From Paracoccaceae bacterium (GTDB taxonomy: Bacteria; Pseudomonadota; Alphaproteobacteria; Rhodobacterales; Rhodobacteraceae), in the NCBI GenBank assembly GCA_024644285.1, contig JAHELH010000013.1, positions 1-19,842 of the forward strand: a stretch of 19,842 nucleotides of DNA, read 5' to 3'. The first letter of the stretch is position 1. Each line of letters begins with the position of its first letter. The notes under the pieces are model-generated. The model was not told where the DNA came from, did no database searches, and worked only from the letters and a program-made list of their open reading frames with translations. Position numbers and translations under genes: made by a program. Positions 7,617 to 14,382 of this stretch are shown piece by piece.

Positions 7617-8533
7617 AGTGGCGCGTCGCGGGATTGGTGGTCTGGCTGACCGGTGTCTTTTCTGCGTCCGCCCTGGCCGAAGCGCCATCGGCCTCTCTGC
7701 GCCCCGAGATGCGGCCGGGGGCGACGACGCGGGCCGTGGCCATGGCGCTGGCGTCGGTGCGCCCGCCGGACGTGGCGCAGGCCGCGTCGCCGCGGCCGGT
7801 GCCGCGCCCGGGATCGGCCCGCGTTGCCGAGCGGCCGCGGGCGCCGGTGACCGCCGCGAAACCGGCGCGGGTGGTGCTGGCGAGCGCGCGCAGCGCGGTG
7901 CGTGCCTCGCCGCGTCCGGACATCCGGCCGGCAAACCTCAAGCGCCGCTTCCTGGTGCGCGCGGCGGGGGTGCGACAACAGCCGGCGCCGGTGGTGCACG
8001 GGCCGAAGGGCGCGGTCTGTGGCGACAGCGCGATCAAGGGACAGCGGCTTTCGCCGATCGCCGGGCGGCTCAGGGGCTGCGGCGTGGCCAAGCCGGTGCG
8101 GGTGACCTCGGTCGACGGCGTCGCGCTGAGCCAGCCGGCGACGCTGAACTGCCGGTCGGCCAAGGCGTTGCGGAACTGGGTCAGCGGATCCGTCAAGCCG
8201 GCGGTCGGGCGGCTGGGCGGCGGCGTCGCCTCGCTGAAGGTCGCGGCACATTATTCCTGCCGGACGCGCAACAACAAGCCCGGTGCGAAGATCAGCGAGC
8301 ACGGGCGCGGCAACGCCATCGATATCTCGGCCATCGTCCTGAAGAATGGCGTGGCGCTGACCGTTCTGAAGGGCTGGCGCGACAAGGTGCAGGGGCGGAT
8401 CCTGAAGGCGGTGCACCGCGACGCCTGCGGGCAGTTCGGCACCGTGCTGGGACCGAATGCAGACCGGCATCATCAGGATCATTTCCATCTCGACGTGGCG
8501 CGGCACCGGGGGGGCGGGGCGTACTGCCGCTAG
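7613..8533 (+). CDS. Extensin-family protein, likely periplasmic LAS-type metallopeptidase
   Basis: 306 residues. A signal peptide (1 to about 22, cleavage near SALA-EA) is followed by a Pro/Arg/Ala-rich linker (about 25-125), then an extensin-like C-terminal domain (about 130-306). Despite the plant-derived name, the domain carries the two signatures of LAS/M15-type peptidoglycan peptidases: SEHGRGNAID (228-237, S-x-H-x-x-G-x-A-x-D) and DHFHLD (289-294). His230, Asp237 and His292 are therefore candidate zinc ligands. The cysteines (136, 156 and others) could form disulfides in the periplasm. The linker has three copies of an S-x-R-P-x-x-R-P motif. Overlap with tyrC (ATGA) shows operon membership. 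A cell-wall role is inferred; no substrate is known. Confidence 0.85.
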   Translation: MKWRVAGLVVWLTGVFSASALAEAPSASLRPEMRPGATTRAVAMALASVRPPDVAQAASPRPVPRPGSARVAERPRAPVTAAKPARVVLASARSAVRASPRPDIRPANLKRRFLVRAAGVRQQPAPVVHGPKGAVCGDSAIKGQRLSPIAGRLRGCGVAKPVRVTSVDGVALSQPATLNCRSAKALRNWVSGSVKPAVGRLGGGVASLKVAAHYSCRTRNNKPGAKISEHGRGNAIDISAIVLKNGVALTVLKGWRDKVQGRILKAVHRDACGQFGTVLGPNADRHHQDHFHLDVARHRGGGAYCR

Positions 8534-8550
8534 CTTTCGCTGCGCCGCAG

Positions 8551-8574
8551 AATGTTTCGCGCGCGAAACATTTT
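8551..8574. terminator. Perfect 22-bp palindrome between convergent genes
   Basis: Bases 8551-8572 are a perfect inverted repeat with no spacer, centred on GCGCGC, followed on + by TTTT in total. It lies 17 bases after the extensin-family stop and 20 bases before the end of the converging DUF2125 gene. The likeliest role is a shared terminator hairpin. The core TGTTTC-N6-GAAACA (8553-8570) has the same outer arms as the ParB site parS (TGTTTC-ACGT-GAAACA), but its centre is two bases longer. The palindrome is certain; its function is not. Confidence 0.55.
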
Positions 8575-8592
8575 CCATTGGTTAACAATCGG

Positions 8593-9477
8593 TTAATCCA
8601 GTATCAGCCGGATGCCGTTCAGCGAGACGGCGTTGCGCCGGATCTCGATGACCGCGCGATCCTGCCCGACCGCGGCGTCGGCCGCCGCCAGGCCGAGCGC
8701 CCGGGCGAGCGCCAGGATCCCGGCGGCATCCCCCGGCTCTCCGGTCAGCGTGCCGGCGGGGCCGGACGCCTCGAATGTCACCTCACCGCCGAGCCGGGCG
8801 CCGCCCAGTTGCAGCCGGTCGACCCGCCAGAGCGTGAGCGCCGGTCCCGCCGGGTCGGACAGCGTCAGGGGCGCGGTCCATTCTGCGGTGCTGTCGAGCG
8901 CGACGCGGTCCGCGGTGACCGCACCGTCCGGACCGTCCACGACCACCTGGCGCAATTCCAGCGCCAGGTCATAGCTGAGAACCCGGGCCGGCGTGCGCCG
9001 GATCGCGGCCAGCGCGGAGGCGGCGGTCAGGGTCCGGTCGCGCCAGCGCAGGGTCAGCCCGTCGGCCACCAGGTTTGCGCGATCGAGCCCCCCCGCCGGG
9101 CCCCGTTCGAAGACGGCGCTGGCCCGCATAGTGACGCTGGCGACATCGATCTCGACACCCCCGACCGTCAGCATCTGCCGCGGGGGGAAGACGAGGATTG
9201 TGTGCTCTGGCATATAGCTGAGGCGCAGGACCTGGAGAAACGGCGCGGACCAGGCGGCCCGGTCCGAGGGCAACGCCAGCCGCGGGTCGGCCAGCGTCAT
9301 GTCGAAGCGGTTGGGAAAGCCGCGAACGCGGATATCCGCGACGGCGGCCTGCCACCCGGCATCGGCCCGCGCGGCGAACCAGTCGCGGGAGGCCTGCGCG
9401 GCGCCGCGCGATCCGTAGAACCAGTAGCCCGACCAGAGCAGCGCCAGAAGGCCGATCGCGAGGATGACGGCGCGCAT
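8593..9477 (-). CDS. DUF2125 domain protein, membrane-anchored
   Basis: A 294-residue protein with an N-terminal hydrophobic segment (about 2-22, VILAIGLLALLWSGYWFYG) that is a signal anchor or signal peptide. A mostly beta-type soluble body follows, resembling the DUF2125 family of alphaproteobacterial envelope proteins (RGFPNRFDMTLADPRL, WSAPFLQVLRLSYMPEHTILVFPPRQ). The body would lie in the periplasm. The start at 9477 is chosen because GGGGAGAAG lies directly before it and the hydrophobic leader begins there. A much longer open frame runs upstream through other genes but is only a by-product of high G+C. The gene is divergent from chaC over 66 bp and converges on the extensin-family gene. 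Function unknown. Confidence 0.8.
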   Translation of the reverse strand: MRAVILAIGLLALLWSGYWFYGSRGAAQASRDWFAARADAGWQAAVADIRVRGFPNRFDMTLADPRLALPSDRAAWSAPFLQVLRLSYMPEHTILVFPPRQMLTVGGVEIDVASVTMRASAVFERGPAGGLDRANLVADGLTLRWRDRTLTAASALAAIRRTPARVLSYDLALELRQVVVDGPDGAVTADRVALDSTAEWTAPLTLSDPAGPALTLWRVDRLQLGGARLGGEVTFEASGPAGTLTGEPGDAAGILALARALGLAAADAAVGQDRAVIEIRRNAVSLNGIRLILD

Positions 9478-9487
9478 CTTCTCCCCT

Positions 9488-9517
9488 TTGACGCCCCTGC
9501 CTGAGCGGTGTTTATAG
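9488..9517 (+). promoter_or_regulatory. Candidate sigma-70 promoter of chaC
   Basis: TTGACG (9488-9493) is separated by 17-18 bases from TTTATA/TTATAG (9511-9517) in the short divergent spacer between the DUF2125 gene and chaC. Transcription would start around 9524, just before the GGAGG ribosome binding site of chaC. The call rests only on hexamers and spacing. Confidence 0.45.
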
Positions 9518-9543
9518 GGCGCGCGAACGGAGGACCAGTTTTC

Positions 9544-10083
9544 ATGAATCACGCGCCGCTTTGGGTGTTCGGCTACGGCTCGCTGATGTGGAACCCGGGC
9601 TTCGACTATACCGAGCGCGTGCTGGCCACGCTGCCCGGTTATGCACGAACCTTCTGCATGCGCTCGATTCACCATCGCGGCACCGAGGACGCCCCGGGGC
9701 TGGTGCTGGCGCTGGACGAGCATCCCGAGACCGAATGCCACGGGCTGGCCTTCGCGGTGCCGCAGGACACGCGGCATGACACGCTGGCCTATCTGCGCGA
9801 GCGCGAACTGATCTCGTCGGCGTATCTGGAAAAGGTGCTGGACATCGATCTGCACGACGGGCGGCGGGTCGCGGCGGTGACCTATGTCGTCGATCCGCAC
9901 CACGTGCAGTATTGCGGCAACCTGCCGCTGGAAGAGCAGGCCTGCATCATCGCCCGCGCAGTGGGCGGGCGCGGGCCCAACACCGAGTACCTTTACAACA
10001 CCGCGCTGCACCTCGAAGAACTTGGCATCGAGGACCGTGATCTCAACTGGCTGGCAAAAAGGGTGCAAGTTCTTGCAAAATAG
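9544..10083 (+). CDS. chaC: Gamma-glutamylcyclotransferase, ChaC type
   Basis: Glutathione-degrading enzyme releasing 5-oxoproline and Cys-Gly (EC 4.3.2.7), cytosolic. The 179 residues match the ChaC family. The substrate-binding loop is VFGYGSLMWNPGF (8-20), and the catalytic glutamate is Glu88 in the segment YLRERELISSAY (83-94), where spacing to Tyr94 matches E. coli ChaC. C-terminal GPNTEYLYNT (144-153) is also typical. The start at 9544 is preferred over an in-frame codon 36 bases upstream because GGAGG lies 10-11 bases before it and the conserved N-terminus starts nearby. It stands alone between divergent and downstream genes with its own candidate promoter. Confidence 0.93.
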   Translation: MNHAPLWVFGYGSLMWNPGFDYTERVLATLPGYARTFCMRSIHHRGTEDAPGLVLALDEHPETECHGLAFAVPQDTRHDTLAYLRERELISSAYLEKVLDIDLHDGRRVAAVTYVVDPHHVQYCGNLPLEEQACIIARAVGGRGPNTEYLYNTALHLEELGIEDRDLNWLAKRVQVLAK

Positions 10084-10102
10084 CGCGGCACTTGAACGGG
10101 TG

Positions 10103-10131
10103 TTGGCAGGGATTGCCTTCGCTCTTATCTT
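10103..10131 (+). promoter_or_regulatory. Candidate promoter of the MotAB-like operon
   Basis: TTGGCA (10103-10108), then exactly 17 bases, then TATCTT (10126-10131), in the 81-bp gap after chaC. Transcription would begin near 10138, leaving about 27 bases of leader with AGGA at 10152-10155 as the ribosome binding site. A consensus DnaA box overlaps the end of the -10 and the start point. Confidence 0.5.
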
Positions 10132-10138
10132 ATCCACA
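10130..10138 (+). promoter_or_regulatory. Consensus DnaA box
   Basis: TTATCCACA is a perfect match to the bacterial DnaA 9-mer. It covers the last base or two of the -10 hexamer and the expected transcription start of the MotAB-like operon, so DnaA binding here would interfere with or tune transcription. It is isolated: I see no cluster of boxes or AT-rich unwinding element nearby, so it is not an origin. Confidence 0.5.
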
Positions 10139-10164
10139 GAAAAATAAGGGCAGGACACGTCCAG

Positions 10165-11349
10165 ATGGACCAGCCGGATCGCGAGGTCGAGCCGTTCTTT
10201 TCCCAGCCGGTGCGCCAGATCTTCCTGATGCTGGTGGTGCTGGTTCTGGTGGCGTTGGGCGCCTGGGTGGCGTTGCCGGCCGTCTGGCCGGTTTTTTTCG
10301 CCAATATCTGGCTGAACGGCTTCATCGCCTTCGTCTTTCTGATCGGGATCCTCGCCTGTTTCTGGCAGGTGCTGCAGCTGATCACCTCGGTGAACTGGAT
10401 CGTCGCCTTCGTCCGGGACCCGCGCGCCAGCGAGGACATGCGCACGCCGCGCCTGCTGGCGCCCCTTGCGGCGCTGTTGCGCACGCGGGGCGCGCGGATG
10501 CAGATCAACTCGTCCTCGGCGCGTTCGATCCTGGACTCGGTCGCCACCCGGATCGACGAATTGCGCGACATCACCCGGTACATCGTCAGCCTGCTGATCT
10601 TCCTTGGACTGCTCGGCACGTTTTTCGGCCTGGCGACCACGGTGCCGGCCATCGTCGACACCATCCGCTCGCTGGCGCCGTCGGACACCGAGACCGGGGT
10701 CCAGGTCTTTCAGCGCCTGATGGGCGGGCTGGAGACGCAGCTTGGCGGCATGGGCGTGGCGTTTTCGTCGTCGCTGCTGGGACTTGCGGGATCCCTGGTG
10801 GTGGGGCTGCTGGAGCTGTTTGCCGGGCACGGGCAGAACCGTTTCTACCGCGAGCTGGAGGAATGGCTGTCGACGATCACGCGTCTGGGCTTTTCCACCG
10901 GCGACGGCGACACCGTGTCCGATCAGGATGCGGTGGTCGCGATACTGGACCACATGGCCGAGCAGATGGAATCGCTGCAGACCATCTATTCGCAGTCCAA
11001 TGAAAGCCGCTCGTCGGTCGACGAGAAGCTTGGCAAGCTGGCCGATGCCGTCGAGCGGATGACCGACCGGATGGACCTCACCGATCACAGCGCCCAGGCG
11101 CTGGGCCGCATCGCCGAGAGCCAGGCGCAGCTGGTCGAGGTGCTGGAACAGCAGGCTTCGCACGGCGTCGACGCCGAAAGCCGGATGCGGCTGCGGTCGA
11201 TCGACGTGCAGCTTTTGCGGATCCTCGAAGAGATGTCGGCCGGGCGGCAGGAGACCGCCACCGACCTGCGGTCCGATCTGGCCGCGCTGACGAAGGCGGT
11301 GCGCGAGATGACCCGCGAGAACGCGCCCGCGAGCGGACGCCGGGGCTAG
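10165..11349 (+). CDS. MotA/TolQ/ExbB-type motor channel protein with cytoplasmic tail
   Basis: 394 residues. Four membrane segments are visible at about 17-40, 47-73, 138-160 and 196-220; ExbB/TolQ have three and MotA has four. The third has the family signature FLGLLGTFFGLATTVPAI (146-163), and the fourth is GMGVAFSSSLLGLAGSLVVG (195-214). The C-terminal part (about 221-394) is hydrophilic and helical, with heptad-like stretches, and should be cytoplasmic. The MotB-like gene follows after a 3-base gap, so the two form one stator-like unit. By analogy with the family it would be a pentamer conducting protons around a dimer of the partner. No flagellar, TonB or Tol genes are adjacent, so it is not safely named motA, exbB or tolQ. 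What it drives is unknown. Confidence 0.85.
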   Translation: MDQPDREVEPFFSQPVRQIFLMLVVLVLVALGAWVALPAVWPVFFANIWLNGFIAFVFLIGILACFWQVLQLITSVNWIVAFVRDPRASEDMRTPRLLAPLAALLRTRGARMQINSSSARSILDSVATRIDELRDITRYIVSLLIFLGLLGTFFGLATTVPAIVDTIRSLAPSDTETGVQVFQRLMGGLETQLGGMGVAFSSSLLGLAGSLVVGLLELFAGHGQNRFYRELEEWLSTITRLGFSTGDGDTVSDQDAVVAILDHMAEQMESLQTIYSQSNESRSSVDEKLGKLADAVERMTDRMDLTDHSAQALGRIAESQAQLVEVLEQQASHGVDAESRMRLRSIDVQLLRILEEMSAGRQETATDLRSDLAALTKAVREMTRENAPASGRRG

Positions 11350-11352
11350 GCG

Positions 11353-14300
11353 ATGGCCCTGTCCCGCCGATCCGCGCATCGCGTCACGGGCTCGATCTGG
11401 CCCGGGTTCGTCGACGCGATGACGGCGCTGCTGCTGGTGCTGTTTTTCGTGCTGACCATCTTCATGGTCGTGCAATTCGTGCTGCAAGAGACGATCTCGG
11501 GCCAGGAAAGCGCGCTTGACGACCTGACCGCCGAGGTCAATGCGCTGGCCGAGGCGCTGGGGCTGGAGCAGCAGCGCGCCTTCGGGCTGGAGGAAGAGGT
11601 CGCCGGGCTGACCGCGACGCTGAGCGACGCGGAAGAGACCCAGGCGGCGCAGGCCGCGCTGATCGCGTCTCTGCAGAGCCAGACCGCCGAGCAAACCGCC
11701 GAGATCGCCGCGCAATCGGCGCGCATCACCAGCTTCGAGGCGCAGGTCGCGTCGCTTTTGGCCGAGCGCGACGCGGCGCGGGCCGAGGGCGTGGCGCTGA
11801 CCGCGGATCTGGAGCAGGCGCTGGGCGATAACGCGCGCCTGGTGTCGGAACAGGAGGCGATGGAACTGGCGCTGGCCAGTGCGCGCGAAGAGATCGACGC
11901 CCAGGCCCAGGCGGCGCGGCTGGCCGCCGCGCGGCGCGAGGCGCTGGAGGCGCTGATCGAGGATCTGCGCGGCGACGTAGCGTCGCGCGAGGCTTCGCTG
12001 GCCGACGCCCTGGCGCAGCTGGAGAGCGTCAGCGGCGAGACCTCCGAGATGTCCTCGCGGCTGGCCCAGCTGACCGCCGCGCTGTCGGACCAGGCCGCCG
12101 CACGCGAGGCCGCGGCCACCGAGCGCGACGAGTTGCGGGCGCAGATCCTGGCGCTGCAGGCGTCGCTGTCGGAAGAGCAGGGCGCCCGGGCCGATGCGGT
12201 GTCGCTGCTGGCGCAGCTTCGCGACGAGTTGAGTGAAACCGCGGCGGCGCTGGAGGCCAGCGAGGCGGCGGTGCTGGCCAGCTCGATGGAACAGGAGAGC
12301 CTGTCGGCGCGGCTGGCGCGGCTGGAACGGTCGCTGGCCGAGGCAGAGGCGGCGCGCGCGGCGGCGCAGGCCGAGGCCGAAAGCATGCAGCGCACGGCCG
12401 ATACCCTGGGCGAGGACCTGGCGGAGCGGATGCGGCAGCTGCAGGAGGAACTGACCCGCGAGGCGGCGGCGCGGCGCGCATCGGAGGAAGCGGCGGCCGC
12501 CGCGGCGCTGGAGGGCGAGGAGCTGACCACGCGGCTGCTGCGCCTGCAGGCGGAGCTGTCCGACGCGGTCGGGGCGCGCCAGGCGGCCGAAACCGCCGCC
12601 GAGGCGCTGCGCGCCGAATTGCGCGAGGCCGACGCGTCGCTGACCGCCGAGCAGAGCGCGCGGCTTGCCGAGAACGCAGCGGCCGAGGCGCTGCGCCAGC
12701 GCCTGGAGGAATTGCAGGCGGCGCTGAGCGAGGAAGAGAAGCAGCGGCTGGTCGAGGCCGCCACCGCCGAGGCGCTGCGCCAGCGCCTGGCGGGCCTAGA
12801 GACCGCGCTCGACGCGGTCGAGCAGGCCCGGCTTGCCGAACAGGCCACCATCGCCGCCCTGCGCGAGCGGCTGTCCGACATGGAAGGGTCGGTCAGCGCC
12901 GAGGAGGAGGGCCGGCTGGAACAGCTGTCGGCCGCAATGGAGCTGCGCCAGCGGCTGGCCGCCGCCGAGGAGGCGGTGTCGGAGGCGGAGGCCCAGCGCA
13001 TTGCGGAGCAGGCGGCGCTGGTCGCGCTGCGCGAGCGGCTGGCCGGGATCGAGCGGGAGCTGAGCGACACCGAGGCGGCGCGGCTGGCCGAAGCGGCCGC
13101 GGCCGCGGAGCTGCGCGAGCGGCTGGCGGCGGCCGAGTCGGCACTGAGCGACGAGGAGGCGCGGCGGCTGGCCGAGGCGGCGGCGGCCGAGCGGCTGCGT
13201 GAGCAGCTGGCCGGGGCGACCGAGCGGCTGAGCGAGGAGGAGGCGGCGCGGCTGGCCGAACAGGCCGCGGCGCAGGCCTTGCGCGAGCGTCTGCGGGCCG
13301 CCAGCACCGAGTTGACCGCGATGACGCTGGCGCTTGAGGAAAAGCGCAAGGAGGCGGAGGAAACGCTGACGCTGCTGGCGGCGGCGCGGGCGGCGCAGGC
13401 CAACCTTGACGACCGGCTGGCCGAGGCGCTGCTGGCGAAGGCCGAACTGGAGGGCACGCTGGCCGACCGCGAGGCGGCGCTGGCCCAGGCGCTGGCGGAG
13501 GTCGAGGCCCTGCAGGGCTCGGTGGGCGACGAGGGCGAGCTGCGGCAGCGGCTGGCCTCGGCCCTGGCGGCGAAGACCGCCGCCGAGGAGGCGCGCGAGA
13601 CGGCGCTGACGCGGGCCGAGGAAATGGAGATCCTGCTGGCAAATGCCACCCGCGAGCTGACCGCGAAGGACCGGATCTCGGCCGAGGCACAACGGCGCGA
13701 GGAATTGCTCAATCAGCAGGTGGCGCAGCTGCGCGCGCAGCTTGGCTCGCTGCAGGCGCTTCTGGACGCCGCGATCGATGCGGATGCAGCGGCGCAGGTC
13801 GAGATCAAGACACTGGGCAGCCAGCTGAACGTGGCGCTGGCCAAGGTCGCCGCCGAGCAGCGCGCCCGGGCGGCTCTCGAGGAGGCCGAGCGCAAGCGCC
13901 TGGAGGAAGAGACCAAGCGGCTGGAGGCCTACCGGTCGGAGTTCTTCGGCCGGCTGCGCACCCTGCTGGAGGACCGCGAGGGCGTGCGGATCGAGGGCGA
14001 CCGGTTCGTGTTCTCGTCCGAGGTGCTGTTCGAGACCGGCGACGTGTCGCTGTCGCCAGAGGGCGAGGCGCAGATCGCGCGGGTGGCGGAGATCCTGCGG
14101 GACGTGTCCGGCGACATCCCGCCCGAGATCGACTGGGTGGTCCGGGTCGACGGGCATACCGATGACGTGCCGGTCACCCGCGGCGGGGCATATGATGACA
14201 ACTGGGAGTTGAGCCAGGGCCGGGCGCTGTCGGTCGTGCGCTACATGACCGACGTTCTAAGCTTTCCGCCAAATCGGCTGGCGGCGACGGGGTTCGGGGA

Positions 14301-14382
14301 ATACCAGCCGGTGAACCCCGCAGACACGCCCGAGGCGCGGGCGCAGAACCGGCGGATCGAGCTTAAGCTCACCGAGCGTTGA
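11353..14382 (+). CDS. MotB-like protein with giant coiled coil and OmpA peptidoglycan-binding domain
   Basis: 1009 residues. A short cytoplasmic N-terminus (1 to about 15) is followed by one membrane helix (about 18-43) with Asp21 in FVDAMTALLLVLFF. This is the position of the ion-carrying aspartate in MotB-type stator proteins. Residues about 45-860 are an Ala/Glu/Leu/Arg-rich, almost proline-free coiled coil, including nine exact 28-residue units (402-653). Residues about 865-1009 are an OmpA/MotB C-terminal domain: VDGHTDD (932-938), NWELSQGRA (950-958), then ATGFGEYQPVNP and AQNRRIEL. Asp937 and Arg957 are the likely diaminopimelate contacts. The chain would cross the inner membrane once and hold peptidoglycan. 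It forms a pair with the MotA-like gene just upstream. The stop overlaps the converging gene by 14 bases. Domain calls are firm; cellular role unknown. Confidence 0.85.
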   Translation: MALSRRSAHRVTGSIWPGFVDAMTALLLVLFFVLTIFMVVQFVLQETISGQESALDDLTAEVNALAEALGLEQQRAFGLEEEVAGLTATLSDAEETQAAQAALIASLQSQTAEQTAEIAAQSARITSFEAQVASLLAERDAARAEGVALTADLEQALGDNARLVSEQEAMELALASAREEIDAQAQAARLAAARREALEALIEDLRGDVASREASLADALAQLESVSGETSEMSSRLAQLTAALSDQAAAREAAATERDELRAQILALQASLSEEQGARADAVSLLAQLRDELSETAAALEASEAAVLASSMEQESLSARLARLERSLAEAEAARAAAQAEAESMQRTADTLGEDLAERMRQLQEELTREAAARRASEEAAAAAALEGEELTTRLLRLQAELSDAVGARQAAETAAEALRAELREADASLTAEQSARLAENAAAEALRQRLEELQAALSEEEKQRLVEAATAEALRQRLAGLETALDAVEQARLAEQATIAALRERLSDMEGSVSAEEEGRLEQLSAAMELRQRLAAAEEAVSEAEAQRIAEQAALVALRERLAGIERELSDTEAARLAEAAAAAELRERLAAAESALSDEEARRLAEAAAAERLREQLAGATERLSEEEAARLAEQAAAQALRERLRAASTELTAMTLALEEKRKEAEETLTLLAAARAAQANLDDRLAEALLAKAELEGTLADREAALAQALAEVEALQGSVGDEGELRQRLASALAAKTAAEEARETALTRAEEMEILLANATRELTAKDRISAEAQRREELLNQQVAQLRAQLGSLQALLDAAIDADAAAQVEIKTLGSQLNVALAKVAAEQRARAALEEAERKRLEEETKRLEAYRSEFFGRLRTLLEDREGVRIEGDRFVFSSEVLFETGDVSLSPEGEAQIARVAEILRDVSGDIPPEIDWVVRVDGHTDDVPVTRGGAYDDNWELSQGRALSVVRYMTDVLSFPPNRLAATGFGEYQPVNPADTPEARAQNRRIELKLTER
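12556..13311 (+). repeat. Nine tandem 84-bp units encoding 28-residue coiled-coil repeats
   Basis: Within the MotB-like gene, residues 402-653 divide with no gap into nine units of exactly 28 residues (four heptads). The loose consensus is L-S-x-E-E-x-x-R-L-A-E-x-A-A-A-x-x-L-R-x-R-L. Parts are near-identical at DNA level: 12682-12706 and 12766-12790 are the same 25 bases, 84 bases apart. Earlier units of the same length are seen at residues 244-327, then the register shifts before 402. The pattern implies growth by tandem duplication. Confidence 0.85.

Noticed and set aside
10064..10077. Inverted repeat TGCAAG-TT-CTTGCA at the 3' end of chaC
   Set aside because: Six-base arms inside coding sequence, matching no operator I can name with confidence; likely chance, though it is close to the motor operon promoter.
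10084..10164. Replication-origin-like element because of the DnaA box
   Set aside because: Only one box, no AT-rich unwinding stretch, and no origin-linked genes such as dnaA, dnaN, hemE or parAB nearby.
8593..11715. A 1040-codon open frame on the minus strand running across chaC and the MotA-like gene
   Set aside because: Only its last 295 codons form a real gene (DUF2125, starting at 9477 with its own ribosome binding site). The rest is antisense to two well-supported genes and has a low-complexity Arg/Gln/His composition typical of high-G+C shadows.
11346..13712. A 788-codon Ser/Ala/Arg-rich open frame antisense to the MotB-like gene
   Set aside because: It is the mirror of an Ala/Glu/Leu/Arg coiled coil in G+C-rich codons; it has no domain, no ribosome binding site and extreme composition.
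10165..14382. Calling the MotAB-like pair a Zorya anti-phage system
   Set aside because: In Zorya the long tail is on ZorA and the locus carries ZorC/ZorD or ZorE. Here the long coil is on the MotB-like protein, and no helicase or nuclease partner is present.
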